Below, one piece after another: positions 6,727-14,308 of a stretch of DNA of 19,021 nucleotides. Numbering within the stretch: position 1 is the first letter of the stretch; each line of letters begins with the position of its first letter. Source of the stretch: an uncultured Eubacteriales bacterium (GTDB lineage: Bacteria; Bacillota_A; Clostridia; Oscillospirales; Oscillospiraceae); assembly GCA_949742895.1 (NCBI GenBank), contig CATJRT010000205.1, positions 1 to 19,021 of the forward strand. Reading direction: 5' to 3'. Both the position numbers and the translations under genes were made by a program. The notes below the pieces were generated by a model. It saw only the letters and a program-made list of their open reading frames with translations. It ran no database searches and was not told the origin of the DNA.

Positions 6727-7613
6727 GAAGACGATTCAACTTCGGCTATTTTTTCATGGAGGGCTTTCGCAGCATCTTCTCCCACGGGCTGATGTCCTTT
6801 GCCGCCGTGTGTATGATCGTGGCCTGCCTGATTATTATGGGGTCCTTCTCCCTGCTGGCCATCAACGCCGACCGGATGCTGGGCCAGCTTGAGGACGACA
6901 ACGAATTTCTGGCCTATATCGACGAGACTTACACCGATGCGCAGATCGCCCAGCTCCAGGCTCAGGTGGAGCAGGTGGACAACGTGGCCTCGGTGAAGTT
7001 TTCCACCCGGGAGGAGGCCAAGGCAGAGCTGCTGGAGAAGTACGGCAGCAACGGCCTGTACGCTACTATGCCCGATGAGGTGCTGCGGGACCGGCTGTCC
7101 ATCCACGTGGTGGACCTGCAAAGATTCAACGAGACGGTGGAGGCGGTGCGCGCCCTGCCCGGCGTGGCTAACATCCGGGCTGAGGGTGAGCTGGCAGAGG
7201 GGTTTGTGGCGGTGCGTAATGCCGTCACTGCCTTGGCCGGGGTGCTGATTGCCATCTTGGCGGCGGTGTCCCTGTTCATCATCGCGAACACCACCCGGCT
7301 GGCTACCTTCGCACGCCGGGACGAGATTGCCATTATGAAGATGTGCGGTGCCACCGACAGCTTTGTTCGTTGGCCCTTCATCTTTGAGGGGCTGATTTTG
7401 GGCGTGACCGGAGCGGCAGTGGCGTTCCTCCTCCAGTGGGGGATATACGCCGCCGTATGTCAGGCCATGACGGCCAGCCATGCGGACACTTGGTTTACGC
7501 TGGTGGAGTTCGGAGACATTTGGGCCAACGTGCTGGGGGTGTTTCTGCTGGCGGGAGCAGCTATCGGCGCGGTGGGCTCCAGCTTTGCCATCCGCCGGTT
7601 TCTTCAGGTTTGA
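6723..7613 (+). CDS. ftsX: Cell-division permease-like protein FtsX
   Basis: This 296-residue integral membrane partner of FtsE has the family layout: a short basic cytoplasmic start (MRRRFNFGYFFMEGFRSI), a first helix at about 24–48, an extracellular domain at about 50–165, and three further helices (about 167–188, 217–245 and 266–288). The cytoplasmic loop 'FARRDEIAIMKMCGAT' (196–211) before the third helix is highly typical. FtsX does not transport; its external loop binds the coiled coil of a secreted murein hydrolase (CwlO in Bacillus, PcsB in Streptococcus) or of the activator EnvC in E. coli. The next gene encodes just such a coiled-coil hydrolase, 30 bases downstream. GGGAGGAT lies about a dozen bases before the ATG. 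Confidence 0.96.
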   Translation: MRRRFNFGYFFMEGFRSIFSHGLMSFAAVCMIVACLIIMGSFSLLAINADRMLGQLEDDNEFLAYIDETYTDAQIAQLQAQVEQVDNVASVKFSTREEAKAELLEKYGSNGLYATMPDEVLRDRLSIHVVDLQRFNETVEAVRALPGVANIRAEGELAEGFVAVRNAVTALAGVLIAILAAVSLFIIANTTRLATFARRDEIAIMKMCGATDSFVRWPFIFEGLILGVTGAAVAFLLQWGIYAAVCQAMTASHADTWFTLVEFGDIWANVLGVFLLAGAAIGAVGSSFAIRRFLQV

Positions 7614-7643
7614 CGTAAGACGCGGAATATTAGGAGGCGCGAT

Positions 7644-8972
7644 ATGAAGAAAAGGACTCAGCAGCTCGTCGTTATCCTGTTGGCAATCGCCATGCTGCTC
7701 ACCATTATTGTGCCCGCGCTGAGCATATTGGCCAGCGCCGATGTAACCAAAAGCGACATCGAGAAAATCAGAGGAGAGCTAAGCGAGGTTGCGGCCCAGC
7801 GCAAGGAGGCGGACGAAAGGCTGGCCGCCATCCGCAACGATATGGCCAAGGCGAAAGAACAGGTGGAGCTGGTTCAGGAGCAGATTTTGCTCACTGAGCA
7901 GCAGATCGGCGAGAGCCAGGCGCTGCTGGACGCCTACGACGCCCAAATTGCAGAGCGGGAGGCTGAGTTGCTGGATTTGCAGGCCCAGGAGGAGGAGCAG
8001 TACCAGGAGTTTTACCGGCAGGTGCGCTGGATGGAGGAGACCGGGTCCGTGTCTTACCTGGCTATCCTGTTCGAGGCGTCCAGCTTCTCCGAAATGTTGG
8101 ACTATGCTATGGTGCTGGGCGATATTATGGAATACTCTAACCGCATCATCGGCAAGCTGGAGGCCACCCAGGCGGCGATTGTGAAGACCCAGGCACAGAT
8201 TCAGGCGGACCGGGATGAGCAGGCAGCGGCCCAGGCGGAGCTGGAGGCATATAAGAGTGATCTGGAGGATAAGAAGGCGGAGGCTACTAAGCTGCTCAAC
8301 GAGATCGCCGCGTCTGAGAGCGAATATGCGGAGACCGCCCGTCAGCTTGCCGCAGAAGAGGCGGAGATCGACAAGTCCCTGAAGGACGCGGAAAAGCAGT
8401 ATCAGAAGCAGCTTGAGGAGATAGAGCGCAAACGCAAAGAGGAGGAGGAGCGCCGCCGCCAGGAGCAGCTTGCCCAGCAGGGTAATAGCAACAACGGTAC
8501 AAGCAGTGGATCAAGCGCCAACGTCACCACCGGGAGTTGGTACTGGCCCCTGCCCGGGCGGTACACTCTGACCTCCCGGTTCGGTGGGCGGATCGGCCCC
8601 CTCACCGGCCGCTGGGAGAGCCACACCGGGAACGACATCCCTGCTCCCTCCGGTACACCCATCTACGCCGCCAACGATGGCATTGTCACCACTGTGGGTA
8701 CCAATCGTTACGCTTCCTACGGCTACTACTGCATCATCAGCCATGGCGGCGGCTATTCCACTTTGTACGCCCATCAGTGCAAGGTGCCCAACCTGACGGT
8801 GGGGCAGGCGGTGAGCAAGGGCGAGGTAATCGGCTACGTGGGCACCACCGGCAGCAGCACCGGTAACCACCTGCACTTCGAGCTGCGCGTCAACGGCACC
8901 CGGGCCGACGTGCTGAAGCTCTATCCCGGCATGACCTTCAAATATGAGGGCACGATTGTCAACGGGGGCTGA
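7644..8972 (+). CDS. Secreted coiled-coil M23 (LytM) murein endopeptidase, probable FtsEX partner
   Basis: This is a 442-residue exported protein. It has a signal sequence or anchor (basic KKR, hydrophobic about 8–30, possible cleavage after ASA near 30–32). A long charged coiled coil follows at about 35–275, with a hinge-like stretch (SVSYLAILFEASSFSEML, about 135–152) as in CwlO/PcsB/EnvC. Then come a Ser/Gly/Asn linker (279–297) and a LytM domain (298–435). The zinc and catalytic residues are intact: His327-x3-Asp331, His377 and His409-x-His411. It should therefore be an active peptidoglycan peptidase, unlike the degenerate EnvC. TAGGAGG lies ahead of the ATG at 7644. It directly follows ftsX, which makes it the likely hydrolase controlled by FtsEX. 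The coupling is inferred from position and architecture. Confidence 0.93.
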   Translation: MKKRTQQLVVILLAIAMLLTIIVPALSILASADVTKSDIEKIRGELSEVAAQRKEADERLAAIRNDMAKAKEQVELVQEQILLTEQQIGESQALLDAYDAQIAEREAELLDLQAQEEEQYQEFYRQVRWMEETGSVSYLAILFEASSFSEMLDYAMVLGDIMEYSNRIIGKLEATQAAIVKTQAQIQADRDEQAAAQAELEAYKSDLEDKKAEATKLLNEIAASESEYAETARQLAAEEAEIDKSLKDAEKQYQKQLEEIERKRKEEEERRRQEQLAQQGNSNNGTSSGSSANVTTGSWYWPLPGRYTLTSRFGGRIGPLTGRWESHTGNDIPAPSGTPIYAANDGIVTTVGTNRYASYGYYCIISHGGGYSTLYAHQCKVPNLTVGQAVSKGEVIGYVGTTGSSTGNHLHFELRVNGTRADVLKLYPGMTFKYEGTIVNGG

Positions 8973-8995
8973 GTTTTGTCCAAATGATAGACCCA

Positions 8996-9031
8996 GGGGC
9001 GCGGGGGAAAACCCGCGCCCCGCTTTATTAT
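8996..9031 (+). terminator. Intrinsic terminator after the M23 gene
   Basis: A 10-base-pair, almost all-GC stem (GGGGCGCGGG at 8996–9005 with 9012–9021) has a GGAAAA loop and is followed by GCTTTATTAT. It lies 23 bases after the stop and should end most ftsEX–M23 transcripts, though readthrough into the S41 gene is possible. Confidence 0.85.
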
Positions 9032-9080
9032 CATCTCATGCGCGGTCGGGGCCGCATCACAATTTAAGGGGGTTCCACCT

Positions 9081-10250
9081 ATGGAGGAACAAACGGTACA
9101 GGTACAGCCAAAACGGAAGCGGCGACTGCCGGGCTGGGTAAAGATTGTGCTCACAGTGGTGCTGACGCTAATGCTGTCCGGAGGAATCTGGTGTGCTCTG
9201 CTGGGGCCCAGCGGGCTGGCTATGGTGGAGACCTATCTGCTGGCCCGGTTTGCTTTTGTCGACACGGATGCCGACCTGGATGGAGCCACGGATGCGGCGT
9301 TGAAGGCGTTTGTCAAGGGGTTGGAGGACCGCTGGTCCTATTACAACACGGCTGAGGAGTACCAGAACACCCTGACCCGCCGGGCCAACAACTACGTAGG
9401 TGTTGGCGTCACCGTCAGCTATGAGCGGGAGGAAGGGCTGTGTGTTCAGTCGGTTTCAGAGGGAGGTCCTGCGGAGCAGGTGGGCGTGCTGGCAGGGGAT
9501 GTCATCACTGCTGTGGACGGCGAATCCATCTCCGGTGAGGCCCGGTACAAGGGCGCGGATAGGATATCCGGCGAGGCCGGTACTCAGGTGACCCTCACCC
9601 TGCTGGGGGAGGACGGCTCTTCCCGTGAGGTCACCTGCACCCGCGCTACCCTGCGCAATCCCTCCGCCAGCGGGAAAATACTGGAAGGGAACGTGGGCTA
9701 TGTCCGGATGAGTAATTTCTATTCCGGCTCTGCGGACAGCTTCAAAAAAGAGGTGGATGCCCTGGTGGAGCAGGGCGCGGAAAGCCTCATCGTGGATCTG
9801 CGGGGGGACCCGGGGGGATACATTGCCGAGTTGGAGGAGGTTTTGGATTACCTGCTGCCCGAGGGGCCAGTGTTTACGCATCAGCCCAGGTGGTGGTTTA
9901 AGTCAGTAACCCAGTCGGACGCGGCGTGTATCGACCTGCCTATGGTGGCCATCGTCAACGGCGGCACCTATTCGGCGGCGGAGCTGCTGGCGGCACAGAT
10001 GCGGGAGAGCGTGGGTGCGCCAATCGTCGGGGAGGTGACTTCCGGTAAGGGCTATTCCCAAATTACCTTCCCCCTGTCCAATGGGGGTGGCGTGGGGCTG
10101 TCTACCGCTACTTACTGCACCGGCCGCGGTCATTCCCTCATCGGGGAGGGGATCGTTCCCGATGTGGAGGTAGTTCTGCCTAATGATGTGGCCATCGGCG
10201 GGGAGGGAGACATCCAGCTTCAGGCGGCCATTGACCTGCTGACAGAATAA
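9081..10250 (+). CDS. S41 C-terminal processing protease with PDZ domain (CtpA/CtpB-like)
   Basis: This 389-residue membrane-anchored serine protease has a basic start (KRKRR at 11–15), one transmembrane helix at about 20–42, a PDZ domain at about 100–190 ('YVGVGVTV... GGPAEQVGVLAGDVITAVDGE') and the S41 catalytic core at about 200–360. The catalytic pair is visible: Ser298 in VNGGTYSAAE, and Lys323 in TSGKGYSQ, 25 residues later as in Prc and CtpB. The helper motif DLRGDPGG is at 239–246. Such enzymes act outside the membrane to trim or degrade envelope proteins, including murein hydrolases and sporulation factors. AAGGGGG precedes the ATG at 9081 by eight bases. It follows the ftsEX–M23 genes after a terminator, so it may have its own promoter, which I could not identify. 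The substrate is unknown. Confidence 0.94.
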   Translation: MEEQTVQVQPKRKRRLPGWVKIVLTVVLTLMLSGGIWCALLGPSGLAMVETYLLARFAFVDTDADLDGATDAALKAFVKGLEDRWSYYNTAEEYQNTLTRRANNYVGVGVTVSYEREEGLCVQSVSEGGPAEQVGVLAGDVITAVDGESISGEARYKGADRISGEAGTQVTLTLLGEDGSSREVTCTRATLRNPSASGKILEGNVGYVRMSNFYSGSADSFKKEVDALVEQGAESLIVDLRGDPGGYIAELEEVLDYLLPEGPVFTHQPRWWFKSVTQSDAACIDLPMVAIVNGGTYSAAELLAAQMRESVGAPIVGEVTSGKGYSQITFPLSNGGGVGLSTATYCTGRGHSLIGEGIVPDVEVVLPNDVAIGGEGDIQLQAAIDLLTE

Positions 10251-10357
10251 GAAACTGTACCAATCGTCTCAACACAGTATCTGCGCGGCAAAACTCACCG
10301 CCCCAGGCCAGCCCGCCGCTGGACTGATGCGGACCGGAAAACAAAATATGGACCAAG

Positions 10358-10399
10358 AAGACTGTGAGCTGCCTTGTGGGGCAGTCACAGTCTTTTTTT
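10358..10399 (+). terminator. Strong intrinsic terminator after the S41 protease
   Basis: A 10-base-pair stem AAGACTGTGA (10358–10367) with 10385–10394 is extended by CTGCC/GGCAG past a one-base bulge. It ends in a run of seven T (10393–10399), a textbook rho-independent terminator. It lies about 110 bases after the S41 stop; the bases between hold nothing I can assign. Confidence 0.93.
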
Positions 10400-10400
10400 G

Positions 10401-10424
10401 AAAAAGGGGGTTTCCTTTTTTTTT
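10401..10424 (+). terminator. Second, weak hairpin with a nine-T tract
   Basis: AAAAAGG (10401–10407) can pair with CCTTTTT (10414–10420), and the T-run continues to 10424. It directly follows the strong terminator and may act as a backup. The same T-run falls in the spacer of the predicted nusB promoter. Confidence 0.4.
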
Positions 10425-10439
10425 GAGCCAGTGTATAAT
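10411..10439 (+). promoter_or_regulatory. Probable promoter of the nusB operon
   Basis: A perfect TATAAT lies at 10434–10439, about 80 bases before nusB. The -35 at the 17-base distance would be TTTCCT (10411–10416), a poor match that overlaps the T-rich terminator region. The -10 is convincing; the -35 is not. Confidence 0.55.
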
Positions 10440-10517
10440 GATACAGATATTCACAATGGGATGCTGTACCCATCCATATGACCACCGGCGGACTGCGCCG
10501 GGAAAGGATGATGTTCT

Positions 10518-10973
10518 ATGAACAGGACCACGGCCCGGGAGATCGCCGTACATTTTGCATTTGAGCTGGCCTTTTCCACCGAAAGCGCTGGTCAGCTCCT
10601 GGCGAGAGAGCTGACCCCAGAGGCCTTTGCCGGTCGGGGTAGGGAGATTTCCCTGTATGCCGAGTTCCCCGGCGAGGGAGAGCTGCGCTACATTACCGCC
10701 CTGGTGCGGGGGGTGGGTGGACATGGCGCGGAGCTGGACAGCTACATTGAGCAGTACGCCAAGGGCTGGAAATTCCACCGGATTGACCGGGTGGCCGCCG
10801 CCATTATGCGGGTGACCATGTATGAGATCCTGTATATGCCCGACGTACCCAACAAGGCGGCCATCAACGAGGCGGTGGAGATTGCCAAAAAGTATGTGGA
10901 TGTGGAAGTGGTGCGGTTCGTCAACGGCATCCTTGGCTCCTTCATCCGGGCGGAGTTCCCGGAGCAGTCGTGA
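10518..10973 (+). CDS. nusB: Transcription antitermination factor NusB
   Basis: This 151-residue all-helical protein pairs with NusE (ribosomal protein S10) on boxA RNA to prevent premature termination of rRNA transcripts. Family features are the N-terminal 'RTTAREIAVHFAFELAF' and the C-terminal half 'IDRVAAAIMRVTMYEILYMPDVPNKAAINEAVEIAKKY... VRFVNGILGSF', which is nearly diagnostic. Its length is normal. AAGGA at 10504–10508 precedes the ATG at 10518. It is the first gene of a long operon and lies directly behind a terminator and a probable promoter. In many Firmicutes it likewise precedes the ExoVII genes. Confidence 0.96.
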   Translation: MNRTTAREIAVHFAFELAFSTESAGQLLARELTPEAFAGRGREISLYAEFPGEGELRYITALVRGVGGHGAELDSYIEQYAKGWKFHRIDRVAAAIMRVTMYEILYMPDVPNKAAINEAVEIAKKYVDVEVVRFVNGILGSFIRAEFPEQS

Positions 10974-10984
10974 GGGCGGGGGCC

Positions 10985-11881
10985 ATGAATGGACTTTGCC
11001 TGGGCTTTGACACCAGCAACTACCCCCCCTCCGCCGCTGTGTTCGGGGAGGGCACAGCGGAAAACCGGGGGAAGCTGCTCACCGTGCCCGAAGGGGCGCT
11101 GGGCTTGCGCCAGAGCGACGCGCTGTTCCAGCACGTGAAGCGGCTCCATTTGATGACGGAGCAGCTCCGGGTAGACGGCGTTATGGGTGAAATTGCCGCC
11201 GTGGGGGCGTCCACGAGTCCCCGGGAGGTGGAGGGGTCCTATATGCCCTGCTTCCTGGTGGGGGAAGGGGAGGGCCGGACCCTGGCCGCTGCTCTGGGTG
11301 TGCCTTTCTATCCCTGTTCCCACCAGCAGGGGCACATTGCCGCCGCTGCGTGGTCGGCGGGCCGGGAGGATCTGCTGGACAGGCCACACCTGGCTTGGCA
11401 CCTGTCTGGGGGCACCACCGAGCTCCTGCGGGTGGAGCCGGAGGGGCACACCGTCCGGGCAGAGGTGGTGGGCGGCACCAGCGACATCGCCGCAGGCCAG
11501 CTCATTGACCGCACTGGGGTGTTGCTGGGCCTGCCCTTCCCGGCGGGCAAGGCCCTGGACGCGCTATACAGCGAGGCGGATGCGGCGCTGGACTACAAGG
11601 TGAAGGAGCTGCTGGAGAAGGGGGAGAAACCCGCCAACATTGCCCGGTTCACCATCGCCACTGTGGTCGATGTGGTGCACCGGGCCACAGTGGAGGCCCA
11701 AAACCGCTGGCCGGGGCTTCCGGTGCTGTGCTCCGGAGGCGTGGCTTCCAACCGGCAGATCCGCTATGCGCTTACAGAATTTTGTCAGGCGGTGTTCGCC
11801 CAGCCCCAGTATTCTACCGACAATGCCCTGGGAGTGGCGATCCTGGCCCACCGGGCCCTGGAGCGGGAGGCTGGACGATGA
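10985..11881 (+). CDS. TsaD/Kae1 (Gcp)-family paralogue of unknown function
   Basis: This 298-residue protein has the ASKHA fold of the TsaD family, often labelled O-sialoglycoprotein endopeptidase or peptidase M22. Visible motifs are FDTSNYPPSAA (8–18), the metal-ligand pair His113/His117 in SHQQGHIAAA, the nucleotide loop LSGGTTELLRV (140–150), GTSDIAAGQLIDRTG (164–178), SGGVASN (250–256) and Asp279 in STDNA. It is shorter than true TsaD (about 335–345) and lacks the usual PRP...FSFSGLKT segment, so it is probably not the tRNA t6A enzyme. The start could also be the GTG at 10970, which overlaps the nusB stop; I prefer the ATG at 10985, behind GAGGG. Its stop overlaps the xseA start by four bases. 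The family label has nothing to do with the sialic-acid genes upstream. Confidence 0.85.
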   Translation: MNGLCLGFDTSNYPPSAAVFGEGTAENRGKLLTVPEGALGLRQSDALFQHVKRLHLMTEQLRVDGVMGEIAAVGASTSPREVEGSYMPCFLVGEGEGRTLAAALGVPFYPCSHQQGHIAAAAWSAGREDLLDRPHLAWHLSGGTTELLRVEPEGHTVRAEVVGGTSDIAAGQLIDRTGVLLGLPFPAGKALDALYSEADAALDYKVKELLEKGEKPANIARFTIATVVDVVHRATVEAQNRWPGLPVLCSGGVASNRQIRYALTEFCQAVFAQPQYSTDNALGVAILAHRALEREAGR

Positions 11882-13164
11882 ATTTTTCTCAGCTTCCCGT
11901 GTATTCCGTTTCCCAGGTGAACGGATATCTGAAGGACCTGATGGACGGGGACCCCCTGCTCAACGGGCTGCTGGTGCGGGGGGAAATCTCCAATTATAAA
12001 TGTTATCCCTCCGGCCACCATTACTTTTCCCTGAAGGATGAGAAGGGATCCCTGCGGTGCGTTATGTTCCGGGGAGACGCGGTGCGGCTGCGGTTCCGGC
12101 CCGTCAACGGGATGCGGGCGGTGGCCTTTGGCCGGGTGTCCGTGTTCCCAAGGGACGGGCAATACCAGCTCTACTGCACCGAGCTGATGCAGGACGGTCG
12201 GGGGGCATTGGACGAGGCCTTTGAGCGGCTACGCCGCGCTCTGGAGCAGGAGGGACTGTTCAATGCCGCCAACAAGAAGCCCCTGCCCCGGTATCCGGGA
12301 AAAATTGCCCTGGTGACCTCCCCGGCGGGGGCCGCTGTGCGGGATATGCTCCGGGTGCTGGGGGCCAGATGGCCCATGGCGGAGGTGCTGGTGGTCCCTG
12401 TGCGGGTGCAGGGGGAGGAGGCGGCAGGAGAGATTGCTGCCGCCATCCACGAGGTTAATAACCGGGCAGACATTGACCTCATTATCACCGGCCGGGGCGG
12501 CGGGTCCAGGGAGGACCTGTGGGCCTTCAACGAGGAGGCCGTGGCCCGGGCCATCTATATCTCCAACATCCCGGTGATCTCCGCTGTGGGCCACGAGCCG
12601 GACGTGACCATCGCGGATTATGTGGCGGACGTTCGTGCTGCCACCCCTTCCAACGGGGCGGAGCTGGCCGTTCCTGACCAGTGGGCGGAGCGGGCGCGGC
12701 TCTCTCAGATCATCCAGCGTCTGGCACGGGGGCCGAGGACCCGGCTGGAAGCGGCCCGCCGTGAGTTGGATCGGCTGAAAGACAGCAGGGTTTTGAAAAC
12801 CCCCAAGGCTTCCATCCAGGAGGGACGGCTGCTGCTGGACGGCAATCAGCGGCGTATGGCTGCCGCCCTGCGGCAGCAGGTCCGGAGTGGACAGCAGAGG
12901 TTGGATGGACTAAAGCTGCGGCTTCCCATGGCGGCGAAGGGCCGGCTGGATCGGCAGCGGGGGGCGCTGGGCCGCACATCGGCGGCGCTGGACGCCCTCA
13001 GCCCCCTGAAGGTGTTGGGCCGGGGCTACGCCGCCGCCCGGCAGGGGGAGGATGTGGTTTCCTCCATCAAGGCGGTGGAGCCTGGGGATACGCTGGACGT
13101 GATGGTGTCCGACGGGGTTATCCGGTGCGAAGTGAAGGAAACGGAGGAACGGGTATGGCAGTGA
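11878..13164 (+). CDS. xseA: Exodeoxyribonuclease VII large subunit
   Basis: This 428-residue catalytic subunit of ExoVII degrades single-stranded DNA from either end in DNA repair. An N-terminal OB-fold (about 5–105, 'VYSVSQVNGYLKDLM... VRGEISNY... SGHHYFSLKD') is followed by the nuclease core, with KIALVTSPAGAAVRDML (142–158), GRGGGSREDLWAFNEE (205–220) and VGHEPDVTIADYVADVRA (237–254). A long helical region rich in Arg, Gln and Leu follows, then the C-terminal LGRGYAAARQ. The start is the ATG at 11878, which overlaps the previous stop (ATGA) and matches the family N-terminus, with GGGAGG (11864–11869) ahead of it. Its last ten bases overlap xseB. Confidence 0.97.
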   Translation: MNFSQLPVYSVSQVNGYLKDLMDGDPLLNGLLVRGEISNYKCYPSGHHYFSLKDEKGSLRCVMFRGDAVRLRFRPVNGMRAVAFGRVSVFPRDGQYQLYCTELMQDGRGALDEAFERLRRALEQEGLFNAANKKPLPRYPGKIALVTSPAGAAVRDMLRVLGARWPMAEVLVVPVRVQGEEAAGEIAAAIHEVNNRADIDLIITGRGGGSREDLWAFNEEAVARAIYISNIPVISAVGHEPDVTIADYVADVRAATPSNGAELAVPDQWAERARLSQIIQRLARGPRTRLEAARRELDRLKDSRVLKTPKASIQEGRLLLDGNQRRMAAALRQQVRSGQQRLDGLKLRLPMAAKGRLDRQRGALGRTSAALDALSPLKVLGRGYAAARQGEDVVSSIKAVEPGDTLDVMVSDGVIRCEVKETEERVWQ

Positions 13165-13376
13165 AAAAGCAGACCTTCGAGCAGGCCATGGGCCGGCTGG
13201 AGGAAATTGTGAGCCAGCTTGAACAGGGTGACTGCGGGCTGGACCAGTCCCTGAAGCTGTTTGAGGAGGGGGCTAAGCTGGCTGGACAGTGTGAGAAGCT
13301 ACTGGACCAGGCGGAGCAGAAGGTAAACCTGCTGCTGGCCGACGGCAGCGAGGTCCCCTTTGAAGGAGAAGAATGA
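13155..13376 (+). CDS. xseB: Exodeoxyribonuclease VII small subunit
   Basis: This 73-residue helical protein binds along XseA to form the ExoVII holoenzyme. The family core is visible: 'TFEQAMGRLEEIVSQLEQGD' at about 7–26, then 'LDQSLKLFEEGAKLAGQCEKLLDQAEQKVNLL'. The ATG at 13155 follows GGAGG (13143–13147) at seven bases and gives the normal length; longer in-frame starts would only extend into xseA. It overlaps the end of xseA by ten bases and its stop overlaps the ispA start, so all three are probably translationally coupled. Confidence 0.96.
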   Translation: MAVKKQTFEQAMGRLEEIVSQLEQGDCGLDQSLKLFEEGAKLAGQCEKLLDQAEQKVNLLLADGSEVPFEGEE

Positions 13377-14263
13377 CTATGGGCTTTACACAGGAATATG
13401 AGGCCGCTCTGGCGATGGCGGAGCGGGAGTTGTCCGGCTGTTTTTTGGCGGACGTTCCTCACAAGGAACTGCTGGATGCCATGCGCTATAGCCTGCTGGC
13501 GGGGGGCAAGCGCATCCGCCCGGTGCTGACGTTGAAATTTTGCCAGGCGGTGTGCGGGGATATGGAGCCGGCGCTGGACTATGCCTGCGGGATCGAGATG
13601 CTGCATACGTATTCTCTCATCCACGACGACCTGCCCTGCATGGACGACGATGAACTGCGCCGGGGCAAGCCCACCTGTCATGTGAAGTATGGCGAGTGGC
13701 TGGCCCTGCTGGCGGGGGACGCGCTCCAGGCCGCCGCCATTGAGCGGCTGGCGTCCTCAGCCCGGACAAGCCCCGCAGCCAACGCCAAGGCCTGCATGGT
13801 GCTGGCTGAGGCGGCGGGCCGACACAATATGTGCGCCGGACAGTACCTTGATATCGTGGAGGAGGGAAAGACAGTGGATGTGGACCGCTTGACCCAGGTC
13901 CACCTGCGCAAGACCTCAGCCCTGCTGGGGGCGGCCTGCCTGCTGGGTCTGACGGCCTCCCCGGTGGAGCCCGCCGAGAAGCAGTGGACGGCGGCGCTGG
14001 ACTATGCACGGGAGCTGGGGTTGGCTTTTCAGATCCGGGACGATATGCTGGACGTGGAGTCCACTGAGGAGGAGCTGGGCAAGCCCATCGGCTCCGACGC
14101 GGGCAACGGCAAAACAACCTTCGCCACTCTGTACGGGCTGGAGGAGTGCGCCCGGCTGGTAGCGGAGCACACCCGGCTGGCAAAGGAGAGCGTGGCCGGG
14201 GCGTTCGAGGACGCTGCATTTCTGTGCGGACTGGCGGACTGGCTGGCGGAGCGGAAGCATTGA
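13373..14263 (+). CDS. ispA: Farnesyl diphosphate synthase (IspA-type polyprenyl synthase)
   Basis: This 296-residue enzyme condenses isopentenyl-PP with dimethylallyl-PP and geranyl-PP to farnesyl-PP, the precursor of undecaprenyl lipid carriers and quinones. It shows GGKRIRP (44–50), the first aspartate-rich motif DDLPCMD (85–91) followed by DDELRRGKPTCH, KTSALL (180–185), and the second aspartate-rich motif DDMLD (223–227) followed by GKPIGSDAGNGKTTF. The residues just before the first motif (HTYSLIH) match E. coli IspA, which favours a C15 product. The start may be the ATG at 13373 (four-base overlap with xseB) or 13379; AAGGAG at 13363–13368 suits either. It is directly followed by dxs, so both ends of the isoprenoid route are co-expressed. 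Confidence 0.95.
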   Translation: MTMGFTQEYEAALAMAERELSGCFLADVPHKELLDAMRYSLLAGGKRIRPVLTLKFCQAVCGDMEPALDYACGIEMLHTYSLIHDDLPCMDDDELRRGKPTCHVKYGEWLALLAGDALQAAAIERLASSARTSPAANAKACMVLAEAAGRHNMCAGQYLDIVEEGKTVDVDRLTQVHLRKTSALLGAACLLGLTASPVEPAEKQWTAALDYARELGLAFQIRDDMLDVESTEEELGKPIGSDAGNGKTTFATLYGLEECARLVAEHTRLAKESVAGAFEDAAFLCGLADWLAERKH

Positions 14264-14308
14264 CGGAATATCGCGGGAAAACGGGCGCGGGAAAGGAGGG
14301 GGCGGTCC

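Noticed and set aside
11728..11877. A 50-codon upstream extension of xseA
   Set aside because: It lies wholly within the TsaD-like gene in another frame and is not part of the family; the ATG at 11878 fits the family start and the ATGA overlap.
10985..11881. Linking the 'O-sialoglycoprotein endopeptidase' family name to the sialic-acid operon
   Set aside because: The name is historical; the family acts on tRNA threonylcarbamoylation and the gene is about 8 kb away in a different operon.
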